From NCBI RefSeq assembly GCF_910592395.1, contig NC_088316.1, positions 6,512,001 to 6,576,000 on the forward strand: a DNA stretch of 64,000 nt. The letters run 5' to 3'. The position numbers were made by a program, and so were the translations under genes. Below, one piece after another: positions 1-10,290 of this stretch (position 1 is its first letter; each line of letters starts with the position of its first letter). The DNA is from Lineus longissimus (Eukaryota; Nemertea; Pilidiophora; Heteronemertea; Lineidae). A model generated the notes under the pieces. The model did not search any database, had not been told where the DNA came from, and worked only from the letters and a program-made list of their open reading frames with translations.

Positions 1-225
1 TGTGCCTCGGCACGTTAAATGACTCGGCCATTTTTGCGCATAACTAAATCATTCTTCGGAGGCAGCATGTACCAATACATGTAAATCTAAATTTTGCAAT
101 CAATCATGGAACTCAAATTTAACTGTAAACCCAACGTCATCCTGTATTCCTGATATGTTCTGCTTGAGTGACAAGTTACGATGAGTGGGAAAAGAAGGAT
201 AACTGTCAAATAATGATATGCTTAC

Positions 226-839
226 CTACCGCAGTACATCTTAGGGGGGATCAGCAGGGTGATTTTCTTGTCTCGAGCTGAGAAATTATCGATAAGGTCA
301 TTTATTTGCACTTCGGCTTTTCCTCCTCCGGTCTTTGTCCGTGCTCCCTTGGCCTTTGACAGTGCGGATGTTAACGCCTTCTTCACCCTCGTCATTTCAT
401 TGCTCCACTTTGACTTTATGTTGTCTATGTCCCTATTGTTGCCCTCCACGTTGATGGCGGCATGTAGAGCCTGAAAGCACATAATCAAAGGAACTGTAAA
501 AGTGCATCAATCCAACATGAGCCGCATGATCCAGCATATCTTACAGAATGAGTTTCTTGGATGCTGTCATTGAAGTTTCAATTTTTAACTTATTTGGAAG
601 GGTAGTTGAACTGGCGACAGTATTCGGGACACTATACGGTGCCGGTATATTTTTTTAATGAATTACAAATTAATGGACAACTTTTAAAACAGTGTACTTA
701 CATCGTATAGTCGTTTTTTTTTGTCAAGTGTGTTAGATGGGCAAAATTGGGCAGTCAAAATCGAATAATGATCGGAATAATATTCAATCAGAATATTCAT
801 TTCGACCTCAGTCCAATTCTTCCCTCGTGGTCTCGGCAT
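226..839 (-). CDS. Myb/SANT-like DNA-binding protein, two exons, 3' part off-window
   Basis: Exon 1 is 839 down to 702: it starts at an ATG, encodes 46 residues beginning MPRPRGKNWTEVEMNILIEY and ends in frame at a GTAAGT donor. Exon 2 begins after a CTTTCAG acceptor at 470 and runs to 226, ending at a GTAAGC donor, so the gene continues beyond the left edge. Joined, the reading frame is open for about 127 residues. The product looks like a trihelix Myb/SANT-like domain of the NAIF1/Harbinger-Myb type: tryptophan in helix 1 (KNWTEVE), then a basic stretch, then IDNIKSKWSNEM in the third helix, followed by a Lys/Ala-rich segment. Proteins of this family bind DNA; many derive from the second gene of Harbinger transposons. 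Whether this is a host gene or part of a transposon cannot be decided because the 3' end is missing. Splice sites and frame are seen; function is inferred. Confidence 0.7.
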
Positions 840-925
840 GTTGTTACAAGTACAACGTCTCGACAGCGACTAGGCACAGGACACAGTTGACAGAGGACAG
901 ATGACACAGTGGTTCGCCTGAGGCC

Positions 926-932
926 TTTTATA
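926..932 (-). promoter_or_regulatory. TATA box of the Myb/SANT-like gene
   Basis: On the minus strand the sequence reads CTATAAAAGGCC, a canonical TATA box, about 87 bases upstream of the start codon at 839. A transcription start near 895-900 would leave a 5' leader of roughly 60 bases with no upstream ATG that I can see. This supports the minus-strand gene model. Confidence 0.5.
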
Positions 933-1027
933 GCTGGCAGAAACACGTTTACACGTGAAGCTGCATAACAGAGATAAGAGCCTAAATAGATAAACTGATG
1001 ATTTGGTAACACTTCTTTACTTTGCAC

Positions 1028-2260
1028 TTAATCATCATAACACAATGTGTCAAACACGACGCGGCGTTCGAACACATTTTAATGTATGCTCAAAGTAGTA
1101 CACCGTAGAATCGACGGTCCACTAATGTTAATGGAATGGCACGATAAAACCGCTTTATGAAACGATTTAATGGAGTGCCATTACCGTGGACTTAAATCCT
1201 TCCATTAAAGTACCATAATGGAACCCCATTTAAAATCTTTATGATATAGGCGCCAGGGTCGGTTCGCTTAATGCAGGTTAAGGTCGGTTCGGGCTAGTTA
1301 AAATTCCATTTACACGGTGCGTGTTGGACCCAACAGGTCTCGATCCGGATCGAACCCGCACCGAGTAAATGGGACTATTATATGCAGACCATTATACTAC
1401 CAGTGTATTGCAATTTCACTTAGCCGTTATTTGATAAACCCTGGGATTGGAACACGATATCTATGCTGTAATAATGAAGGAAAAAAAGATGGATCGGTTA
1501 CCTTTGTGAGTTATGAATATTCGCTGTATTGTTAAATGTTAGAACGATTTTATGCTTTTCATTTGATTTGACAAGCATTAATGATTAAAACATTCTCTGA
1601 GCCCATTCCACTAGTTTTCTCGTTATCCATCCAGCAATTACTTGAAACTGACCATGGCGTTTACGATTACGTGAACAGGCACGTCAACTACAACTGCATG
1701 AAGGATATTCCTCCACAGAGTGGATGACTGAAAATCTCTTGCACTTGGAACTATCATACAGTAAGAGTAACGTCGACAAAGCCGGACTCGATAAAAATGT
1801 GGTCATGTCATTGTATGTTTCTTTTATCCGGATTCGTTAAAGGTAGACGATAGGAGCAAGATCTAGCTACCGGAAGTCACCGATATGGGTCGCTGATATC
1901 CCAATATTTCGAATTATTCACGCGGCAATTATGAGTATTATCAAGTAATAGATTAAAGATATGTCTAATCCATTATTGGTGATATATATATGATTATCGC
2001 ATTTTAAACACCAAGCTCAGACCCCTGTAACTGCATAAACTAGTCACTTGAAGACAACCACTGTCTCATCCTAGCTCTCTTAATACATCCCATTTTTAAC
2101 TGCTAAGTTATTTATTCAATCTATGTACTTCAACAGGTGTGGTACATGCATGTTCGAAATATACAACAGAGTTTTATTTTAATCATCCTTGACTGTATTC
2201 ATTTTCTGGTACTTTCGGCTGTAGTCATTTTCCGTGTATCTTAATCGAACACATCTAAGA
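1028..2260. other. Non-coding stretch upstream of the GPCR
   Basis: No convincing gene. Around 1120-1215 there are imperfect inverted copies of an AATGGAATGGCAC-like word, too degraded to define an element. Just before the GPCR, at about 2205-2224, a pyrimidine-rich run ends in CTGTAG and could be a splice acceptor for a 5' non-coding exon. Confidence 0.4.
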
Positions 2261-3262
2261 ATGGATAGTAAAATCACAACGTACGCTACACTTCAATGCC
2301 TGTACAAGGTGACGAATATGGCAATAGCCAACAATTTAGTGTTGTTCATCCTCTATGTGCCATTCATGCTATTCTACGTCGTATCCGGCATCATTGGTAA
2401 CTCTTTATCAATCGTCGTTCTACATCGTGAGATGAAGGGTTCGACATCATTTCTGCTCAAAGCGCTGGCAATATCTGACAACTGGGTCCTCATAACATAC
2501 TGCATCACATACTCGCTACCAGCAGTATACACGTACACGGAACATCTGGAAGTTTACTACGAATTCTTTCAGCTTGCCCGCGGATACCTTTGGACAGTAA
2601 CGTGGTTTTGGAAGACAGTTTCAACATACGTAATGGTATTTGTAGCAGCTGAGCGATACGTTGCAGTTTGCATGCCTTTAAAGGCAACTTTTCTCTGCAC
2701 GATCAAGAACTGCAAAAAAGCGATTTTGTCCATTCTTATTTTTTCTCTCTGTTACAATTTCCCAAAATTCTGGTACTGCGATACTAAGTTCGTATATGAC
2801 CCATGTGTTAACCGTGTTAGACCTCTGTCGGTTCACAGCAAGCTAGTCGAGTTCAATGTATATTTTAGGTCGATTTATATAAGCGCACTCTTTTACATTG
2901 TCTTATTTTTCATACCCCTACTCTCTCTCGGTTTCACGGGGATCAGAATGGTGCACGTTTTACGAACGAAAAGCTGTGGCCTGACTGCCTCAAAGAAATC
3001 AGAAAAACGGGGCGGTCAAACAAACTACATCACCAAGAGAATTGTATTGCTAGTGGCTTGTTTTTTCGTCATAGAGCTACCCTCCATTCTGGTCAACCTA
3101 TCTGTGGTCGTGTGGGACCTTGACCTTGACAAGATGACTATGACACTTGGTTCCCTGTATGCCATATCTGGTATGAATTCATTCATAAATTTCTATATCT
3201 ACTTTCTAACTGGCCACAGATTTAGGGCGATTTTTATTAGAATGTTGACCTGTCAAAGTTAA
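2261..3262 (+). CDS. Rhodopsin-family peptide GPCR, FMRFamide-receptor-like
   Basis: An intact single-exon frame of 333 codons from the ATG at 2261 to TAA at 3260-3262. The frame is open a further nine codons upstream but without an ATG. Seven hydrophobic segments are visible. Landmarks: GN in TM1 (N47), LAISD in TM2 (D73), ERY at the end of TM3 (residues 131-133), ELP in TM6 (P274) and NSFINFYIY in TM7, that is N-F-x-x-Y in place of NPxxY. This TM7 form and the overall layout resemble invertebrate FMRFamide-receptor-like proteins, which sit in the plasma membrane and signal through G proteins. Divergent points: no tryptophan in TM4, no CWxP in TM6, and no obvious cysteine at the top of TM3 although C182 and C191 are in the second outer loop (numbered from the upstream frame). 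Ligand unknown. A strong acceptor-like run (TTTTTTTTTCATTTTAG) at about 3325-3342 could belong to a 3' UTR intron. Confidence 0.9.
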   Translation: MDSKITTYATLQCLYKVTNMAIANNLVLFILYVPFMLFYVVSGIIGNSLSIVVLHREMKGSTSFLLKALAISDNWVLITYCITYSLPAVYTYTEHLEVYYEFFQLARGYLWTVTWFWKTVSTYVMVFVAAERYVAVCMPLKATFLCTIKNCKKAILSILIFSLCYNFPKFWYCDTKFVYDPCVNRVRPLSVHSKLVEFNVYFRSIYISALFYIVLFFIPLLSLGFTGIRMVHVLRTKSCGLTASKKSEKRGGQTNYITKRIVLLVACFFVIELPSILVNLSVVVWDLDLDKMTMTLGSLYAISGMNSFINFYIYFLTGHRFRAIFIRMLTCQS

Positions 3263-4888
3263 AGAACAAGGGATTATACATTCAATATCCTTTATCTTCT
3301 CTAGTTTCATGTTTGACATGTTTCCTTTTTTTTTCATTTTAGGAGAAAAACAAATTATTCGTTAGTTTAAGAATGCACAACTCCTGACGCGAGGAACTGG
3401 TATTCACGTATGTGTACACCACCTTGCAACGCGAACGTCATTGCCAGTGTCGTCGTATATCTGGGTATTAGGTATAATTCAAAGACACCGTAATGGCGTT
3501 TCTAACCACGGCGCCAGGCGTTGCCAATAATGCACGAATCCGCCCAAAGATTATCGCTGCACGGAGGTATGACCAGTATTGCAGGTAATTGGTTCCAACC
3601 TGCAACCGATGGCATGCCATCCACGGCTGTTGCATTTCTACTTTGGCCAAATTGTTTCGAGATCGGACCGATATAGATCCTTGACGAACATGATGCAACA
3701 GATATAGTCGCGAGACAAGTAGACGGGTGATTGTCATGCAGTGTCGTCCCTGATCACAATCGTCACAGCACTTGAGTGACCACTAAACAGAAACGGATGT
3801 ACTCGGATAGTGCCCCGGTGATGAGGGATCGATTCTGGGGTCGGCCGCAAGGGCAAGCGAGACAAAATTTAACGTCACGTCCCAGACATGCAGGGGGGAC
3901 GGTAGTTTTGGGGCGACGGTAGTTTTGCGGCTCGTTTTCTTATACAAACAAAGTACTGCTGCTTTGCCTCTCCCGAATTGCAGCTCTCGAGCACCTATTT
4001 TTCTGAAGAATTAGGAATCTGTACGAGCTACGAACGACTAATTCGGTCATAAAGTCACCCTGTGGACATTCATTTTCGACGACACTCGTTGATAATTATT
4101 CATTATACGGGACATTTTTAAAACATGATCATTCGACATTAATTGTCATGCATGAACTTAATTGAACCTTCGATTTAGCCGTTTCATAAGGCCTGCGAAA
4201 GTTGCCTATTGATACGCTTGACGAAAGCGTTGGGATTCATATACTCATGTATCAATTTCTCCTCCAAAGCAGAATAATACTGCCAAGATAGCCAAGAACA
4301 TACATGTAGACAATTTATATGCAAGCAATACTCCAAGGATACTCCAAAATATAGACTGCCACTTATTCCGGCCCTTCAGGTTGCGGAGGTGAAATCAATT
4401 TCCCCAGACGATTGGTAACACGAACCCTCGAATGGACATGTCTACTATACCCTGTTTAAACATGCATTGACTCCCGCTGTTGGAAGTCTGGGTTATGTTT
4501 GGGGCAATACGTAATACTTCTTGTCTCGACTCAAAGTTGTTAATAATACCTCCATGGCCTTAGGTATGGCCTGAGGTACAAAATACAAATCAACCACTCG
4601 ACAGTCAACTTTGGCCGGTATTAAATTAATTTACTTTCAGCATCCCATAGACAGTCACATGACAGTAATGTGACTGTTGGTGTAGCAAAAAATTAGGTGA
4701 AAAATTAAGCTACCAATGGCAATGCAAAGCTGAACATGTAAAAGTATCATCATCTCTAAAATGCGCAATCGGCAAAAAGCGCACGCTCACCCTTGCGCGA
4801 TCTCGAGATTGCCGCGCAATTAAACGATCCTAAGAATGCGCAGCGCAATCTTAAGATGGCGCTAATCGGTAATTAGAGCGGAACACAT
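3263..4888. other. Intergenic, no gene recognised
   Basis: An 89-codon open frame lies on the minus strand at 3468-3737 but has no recognisable domain. A short direct duplication of a GACGGTAGTTTTG word lies near 3899-3927. Nothing else can be supported. Confidence 0.4.
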
Positions 4889-4925
4889 GCAGTTGGTAAA
4901 ACCTGGACTGCATGGACACCGACTA
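4889..4925 (+). repeat. Stray end resembling the element at 17357-18214
   Basis: The sequence GTTGGTAAAACCTGGAC followed by TGCATGGACACC resembles the outer terminal repeat of the inverted-repeat element at 17357-18214. No matching opposite end was found nearby, so this is at best a solo end. Confidence 0.3.
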
Positions 4926-4944
4926 TGATAATCTATTCAACCAA

Positions 4945-5135
4945 GGCATTACTCTTTTGACCATACTCCCATCCGAGTTTCCTCAACATTGGACTAAAAA
5001 ATAGTATTCATAGGTACAGGTAAATGGAAGAATAGAGTATATTTAGTTTGAAGACATTTCGATATTGTGTGTCTGCTGGCCTGGCCTGTCTCGTAGATAA
5101 GGAAATGTCCTCGCGGTCTGACTGTACTGAACACG
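4945..5135 (+). repeat. SINE body, headless copy
   Basis: This segment is an inverted, roughly 80 percent similar copy of 5440-5640: shared landmarks are GGCATTACT-TTTTGACCATAC, a GGAAGAATAG word, GAAGACATTTCGATATTGTG and CTCGTAGATAAGGAAATGTC. It starts exactly where the tRNA-like head of the other copy ends, so it looks like a copy that lost or never had its head. Confidence 0.55.
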
Positions 5136-5439
5136 TAGCAAGAGTTTTAGGTTGCTTCTTGAAATGAAATTCAGCTAAAGGTGGACTTAACGTCTCCCTT
5201 AGTGCTAAAGGAACTCCCAGGCGCCCTCCTAGGCGCAACCATGAACAAACTCGCAATGACATTGTGAAAAGTAAAGTTTGTTTATTATTAAAAGCGTCAT
5301 CCATGATGTCCGGACCGGCCAGATTTAGGCTTATGATCGAGACCCTCTTTACTTAACTTCTATATCTAATGACAGGCATAAGATTGTTCCCAATTTTTAA
5401 CAAGCTGGTGGCTAAACCAACCGACCGCAAGAACTCGGA

Positions 5440-5640
5440 CATTCAGACCGCATGGACATTTCCTTATCTACGAGACAGGCCAAGCCAGCGGACATCCGCT
5501 ACATGTAACCACAATATCGAAATGTCTTCAAATTACAAATACACTATTCTTCCATTAACCTGTACTCATAAATATTATTCTAAGCCCGATGTTGAGGAAA
5601 ATGGGGACGGAGTATGGTCAAAACAGTAATGCCATCGGGG
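5440..5640 (-). repeat. SINE body following a tRNA-like head
   Basis: Minus-strand copy of the repeat at 4945-5135. Read on the minus strand it directly follows the tRNA-like sequence at 5700-5631, giving the head-plus-body layout of a tRNA-derived SINE. Together with the plus-strand copy it forms an inverted repeat with arms of about 190 bp around a 300-bp centre. Confidence 0.55.
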
Positions 5641-5700
5641 CTCGAACCTTCGACCATCCGTTCACGAGGCGGACGCCCTAACCAAATGGAAATCGGAGGC
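5631..5700 (-). tRNA. tRNA-like sequence (SINE head or tRNA pseudogene)
   Basis: On the minus strand about 70 bases look like a tRNA: a D-loop/A-box-like TTGGTTAGGGCG, an anticodon-arm-like TCCG..CGGA with a loop that would place CGT as anticodon, and a perfect B box GGTTCGAGCCC. The acceptor and T stems pair poorly, so I read it as the pol III promoter head of a SINE and not a working tRNA. Its 5' end lies right at the terminal repeat of the Harbinger element. Confidence 0.4.
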
Positions 5701-5888
5701 CTTATTCATGAAGCCTTCTTAGGCCTAAGCGTTTACGTACTCGTAGGTCGTTCTTAGCGAGTTCCGTCATATTCATGAAGCACTTGTAACTTCAATCGAT
5801 TTCGTAAGTCGTTACTAGTGTTACGTGGGGTGTTTTGGGATTCGTAGCGTTTCTTAGACAGTTGGCGACACTTTTACATGCAGCGATC

Positions 5889-6791
5889 ATGGCAGCGGCG
5901 TTAATCTTGTTAGATGTAGAAGCCAGACGGGCTTTACGAAGGCAGCGTGTGTTTAGAGACTGATTGCAGCCTTTTGACGTCTATGATGCATTAGATTTGT
6001 ATCAGCGCTACTGGATGACTAGACCAGTCCTTCTTGAAGTCATCGACCTGTTGGAGTACGAAATTGCCCCGGACACCTTGCGCTCCCATGCCGTACTAGC
6101 ATCTCTCCAAGTTTGCGTTGCGCTCCGATTTTTCGCTACCGGAAGTTTGCAGCTTGCCAATGGCGACATGGCAAGTGGCTTGAGTCAACCTACAATATCA
6201 AGGATTGTCACCAGAGTTGCAGCCGCTTTAGAACGCAAAGCACGGCAGTTTATAACATTTCCTCGAACGGCTGACGAGCAAGAACGTGAAAAGGAGGGGT
6301 TTTACACAGAACGGCACCGGATTCCAAATGTCATCGGTTGCATAGATGGATCCCTTATTCCAGTAAAGTGCCCATCCGTAAACGAGGCATCATACGTGTG
6401 CAGGAAACAGTGCCATGCGATAAATGTGCAGGGTATTTGTTCTCATGATATGAAATTCACAAATATCGTTGCCCGATGGCCAGGTGCCACACACGATGCG
6501 TTTATTTGGTCAAACTGCAACTTGAAAGTAAATATGGAACGTAGACTACTTAATGATAAAGGATGCCTACTAGGTGACAGTGCCTATCCACTCAGACCCT
6601 GCCTCATGACACCAGTTTCCCGCCCGGCAGATGCAGCCGACAGACGATACAACGTTCACCACAGGCGAGTTCGAAGTATCATTGAACGTATACGTTTGGA
6701 AGATGGAAAAGTCGATGGAGGCTCGGTTCATCACCGTTGTGCTTTGCCTTCGACTTCAAGACATCCCATTTGTGATGAACCGCTTTGGTAG
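5889..6791 (+). pseudogene. Harbinger transposase (HARBI1-like), broken
   Basis: From the ATG at 5889 the frame encodes a HARBI1-like N-terminus, hits a TGA at codon 25 (5961-5963) and continues open to 6791. At that position relatives carry arginine, so CGA to TGA by CpG decay is the simple explanation. The DDE nuclease residues are present: D153 in GCIDGSLIPV, D230 in GDSAYPLRP and E266 in SIIER. Right after SIIER the frame shifts near 6688-6693 by about two bases; in the other frame TFGRWKSRWR, the normal continuation, is visible before a TGA at 6773-6775. The expected further 50 or so C-terminal residues are absent. It would cut and paste the element with help from the Myb-like protein, but this copy cannot make a full protein. 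Confidence 0.8.
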
Positions 6792-7026
6792 TCCTTAGGA
6801 CTTTTCCAACACTGTTGATTTTTCTTGTTATTTCTGTCCACGTGTCGGCCTTCCTCTTAAGCGTTACGACTGCGGAGAATTTGTGGTTAATCACGGACCA
6901 ATTCAATTCGACTAGATCAACTAACTTCATAATTTCACTTGGCGAGAAATTGGCCTTCCGGCGATTCCCCTTTGCCTCCTCACGTTGCTGGCTAACGGTC
7001 TTGCTCCTCGATTTCTGACTCTCCAT
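6679..7026 (-). CDS. Harbinger-associated Myb/SANT-like protein, C-terminally truncated
   Basis: A 115-codon frame from an ATG at 7026. After a basic N-terminus (KSRSKTVSQQREEAKGNRRK) comes a Myb/SANT-like trihelix domain, about residues 27-95: NFSPSEIMKLVDLV, then TLKRKADTWTEITRKINSVG with the typical W-x-E-I, and AVHHKWDVLKSKAK as recognition helix. The last 20 or so residues (after 6735) are antisense to the transposase and are not typical for the family, so the original C-terminus was lost in the deletion that joined the two genes. In Harbinger elements this protein binds the transposon ends and brings the transposase to the nucleus. The domain itself is intact; the full protein is not. 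Confidence 0.65.
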   Translation of the reverse strand: MESQKSRSKTVSQQREEAKGNRRKANFSPSEIMKLVDLVELNWSVINHKFSAVVTLKRKADTWTEITRKINSVGKVLRTTKAVHHKWDVLKSKAKHNGDEPSLHRLFHLPNVYVQ

Positions 7027-7325
7027 GTTAACAGTGTGACAAATATCTCCAAAACGACGTATAGTCCAGTCACTGTATAAATATTCGTTTTAGACAATGA
7101 GGTCGTGCGCAAGTGGATTACATAACAATTCCATGACTGTTCAGCTCAAGCGCGTTCACGACTATAGGGTGTTACGAGAGGTTTAGTAAGTAACGCGGTA
7201 GTAATACGTTAATAATGCTTTGTGAATAATACGTCGTGGCTTACTCGGCTGTTACTAAAGTCTTACTAAGAGCCACGTAAATCGTTCTTCGTGACAAAGT
7301 TACGAAGGCTTAATGAATACGGTCC

Positions 7326-8160
7326 ACGGGATCGGTAAATAACGAGGAGGAACCAACAGCCCTAAACCTCGCGCTAGAAACGGTTCGTAACAACATAAAC
7401 GTTTACATGACGTAACACTACGATTTGCAATTTAATGCGTCATTTCGACAGATAATTGGCTTTTAAAGTCGACAGTGTTGGTTGAACAATGTACATTACG
7501 TTATATTTCGTCTTAATTTTGTTATGTTTCAAACATTTTATTCTGAGTCTTAGTAGAAACCACCAGATGGGCAATCCAGGAATAATAATTCCTTTGGTAA
7601 TTTGAAGGTTGAGAAAAGCTAATACAAACTGAGCTCCTTCATCATTACACCTATATAGGCTATTTCCGGTAATTGACGAGAGCAAGTGTCAATGTGACTG
7701 ATACACACTAAAAAGTTCCTCTAGGACAAAATTTATCATAGGAAAAGGTACAGGTGTCTTGCGATAGTTGCATTCGATATATTCCGGTGAAGTAGACCCA
7801 GCAATTACGGGGAGCAGATGTCAACCATAATCTAGAAAGAGTCCGCCTGTTGTTGTCAGATTTGCGTAAATTGATTGACCCACTGCCAAAAATCATTGGT
7901 CGGGAAGAATAACATAAGGGCAGACCTGAGACAGGTTGCAGTCCTTTCTCATTTTTCAATGTTGAACACAACCCCGGCCCATGTGCATTTACTTGCAACG
8001 CGTAGGGATACTCAAAATAGATCCTAAAAACATCGTACACAAAAGCCATCAGACACCACGACAACATTATATTGAGTCCAGAGAACATGGACAAAATTTG
8101 CTCATTATTGGCTCAAAAATAGCTTTATTGGTCGAGTTGCTGTTAAGAAGGAAGATGGCA
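7326..8160. other. Intergenic, no gene recognised
   Basis: Open frames up to 128 codons (7708-8094, minus) occur but show no family signature, and they overlap others on the opposite strand. I see no repeat structure. Confidence 0.35.
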
Positions 8161-8164
8161 ACTC

Positions 8165-8275
8165 AGAGGACACTACGCTGTCAAACAGAGTCCCTCTACA
8201 TCACATGCAGTGAGTATACCGGGGCCGACCCATCACTGGAAATGAGCGACATTGTGAAATAGTTCCTTCAGTTCC
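8165..8275 (+). repeat. SINE-like copy with a conserved 20-bp core
   Basis: Contains ACTGGAAATGAGCGACATTG at 8235-8254, which occurs again without a mismatch but inverted at 9223-9242. In the other copy this core lies directly 3' of a tRNA-like head; here the sequence upstream is a more decayed version (CCGGGGCCGACCC where the B box would be). Most likely a diverged copy of the same SINE. Confidence 0.4.
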
Positions 8276-8280
8276 TAACA

Positions 8281-9170
8281 GATGGCAGCGCTATGCGTTG
8301 ACGTCATGCCCGCGCTGTTGTTTCGGGGGCGGTATCATCGCGGCAACGTTACACGCTCCTCCAACACTGAAACCACGCTATTGCAGAACCGAGCGAACGT
8401 GTATGTATCTGGAAGTGTTGTCCATTTAATTCCATTTGCTAGGGTGGTATTTGCATTGATTCCGGCTTTGTCTTTATAGCATAAAATTGTCCTTTTCTGT
8501 GAGCAGTTCACCACTGTGGAGACGGCCCCACCAAGCGATCTCGCCATCTAGCGGCGGCCTGTACTAACAACGCTGTTGACCTGGAGTCGAGGTTTTTAGT
8601 GTTGAATGTACAGGTTCTGAACACTTCTAAGGTAAATGGGGTCAAGGTTTTAAGCTTTTGTCACATGATTTAGCTAGAAAATGGTGACGGCAAGTAAACT
8701 TGATGAAAAAAGGCAAAAAACTTCGGATTTTCATGGATTTTTAGTATCAAAAACTCGTTCCCAGTGGGAATAACGTCATTCTGAGTGAGTAATTTTGTCT
8801 CTTTTTTATAGAAAAAGTGCAAAAAGGTCTTATATCGTTCGTAGTAGCTAATTTGATACATAAATCCTGCAGTATTTCAACTTTGAAAATTGATCTGGGG
8901 ATGCTAATGACTTTGCTCTGATTTCGAGAAGAGAGGTGATTTTCGACCTTAGGTCAGCCCACTATACACAGTAAATTCCTTGGTTGTATGCAGCTCGGTG
9001 GTCTTGCCAAACTGTTAAAAGTGCACAAAACTCACAAATAATTTCAACAAAATAAGTTGTATCAAATAATTATTGGCTATGCAATTTAAGGCTCCATACG
9101 ATCTGGATCTTTAAAAAAAAGTGGTTGTGGACGCAATTTGATACTATTTTTGTAATGCTGTAATGAATTT
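8281..9170. other. Intergenic, nothing recognised
   Basis: Short overlapping frames only. No repeat or RNA structure that I can support. Confidence 0.35.
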
Positions 9171-9179
9171 TCAATTACC

Positions 9180-9310
9180 AATCGGCTCCATATTCTCCTT
9201 ACTGTATTCAGCCAATGGGAAGCAATGTCGCTCATTTCCAGTCATGCAGAAATCGAACCCGGGACCTCATCGAGATTGTCACCGATGTTATCATTGCGCC
9301 ACTGCGACAG
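9180..9310 (-). repeat. tRNA-derived SINE-like sequence
   Basis: On the minus strand GCAGTGGCGCAATGATAACA (A-box-like) is followed about 35 bases later by GGGTTCGATTTC (B-box-like), then by the 20-bp core shared with 8235-8254. Upstream on the same strand is TATTGTGTTTGATC, which recurs before a more decayed copy near 9640-9590 (GCGCTGTCGGACCGGCGCAA). A third very weak relative may lie near 10190-10255. Confidence 0.45.
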
Positions 9311-9559
9311 CGCAGATGATCGGGATCAAACACAATATGGTTCCAAATCAGAAGCAATTGCTATTGATAGTTATTGCCGGTAGATCGGAGTCTTTGTGGT
9401 AATTGGCTTTCGGTCGATCTCATTGGTCCAGTTTTATAGAATCATGTGAATGATATCTTGATCGCCGTTTGACCTAAACATCTTAAACAAAATTTTCCTT
9501 TTACTTCGAGTTCCTGATATGTTTCAGGTCTAAGTCGTTTGCTTCGCTTGACTTTCCAG

Positions 9560-9650
9560 CCTCTAGTATGCATTCTCACTGATATATTATACAATCTTGC
9601 GCCGGTCCGACAGCGCAAATTAATGATCAAACACAATAATACAGTATGTC
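9560..9650 (-). repeat. Second, decayed copy of the same SINE-like head
   Basis: Read on the minus strand: TATTGTGTTTGATC, ATTTGCGCTGTCGG, GGCGCAAGATTG and TCAGTGAGAATGCAT align in order with the copy at 9310-9180. The B box is not preserved. Confidence 0.35.
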
Positions 9651-10290
9651 CTCAACAAAAATATGTTACAATCGAGCACAAAATTTGACATATGATCGAA
9701 TATAACACTGGTATCTAATATCTCAGTGGTTTCTGTAATGTGTGTGCTCTGTGTAGTAATGATTGGGGCTTGGGCGCCTTCGCAGTGGGAGTCCCTTAAT
9801 AACCAAGTACTCTTCCCCTGTATGTTCAGCCCCTATATGCGACCAATATCATTTGCGCTGCATGAATGCTCGTATCATCTTAACTAATACAATACATCGA
9901 TCAAGTGCATGGTTCACCGTTGTTCATCAAGTGATAATCACAACTACTGCAGGTGTTGATTCATGAAACAAGGCGCTTTCTTGGTAAACCAAACGTTTTT
10001 TTATTCATAGGTTTGTGTGCCTGAATAACTATTAGAAACTTTTGGTTTATGTTGCGTAGGTCCTCGTACAACAACTAAGCAGCAATATATCACTTTGAAC
10101 GAGTGCTAAGCGTAGTATTTTTGTTTGCACCTGCCAATATTGCCAACTCCGCAAAGGAACCTCAAAATAATTGGCTACATATCCACATCTGCCGTTACAT
10201 CGGCCATGCGATAACGCAAATTATAACTGATTCCCCTCTTACAATATGTCTACCCCTTTCGATATGAGCTGAATTATTCATGAAATCAAT

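Larger units (their letters stand above)
5697..7325. mobile_element. Decayed Harbinger (PIF/Harbinger) DNA transposon
   Basis: A 1.63-kb unit with imperfect terminal inverted repeats: 5697-5721 and 7301-7325 match at about 20 of 25 positions, sharing TATTCAT and AAGCCTTC. Inside are the two genes typical of Harbinger elements, a DDE transposase on the plus strand and a Myb-like DNA-binding protein on the minus strand, facing each other. Both are shortened where they meet (6690-6740), which points to an internal deletion. Known Harbinger elements make 3-bp target duplications; none can be identified with confidence here. The element is not expected to move by itself. Confidence 0.7.

Noticed and set aside
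5631-5700. Working tRNA-Thr(CGT) gene
   Set aside because: Acceptor and T stems have several mismatches, and the segment leads into a repeated SINE body.
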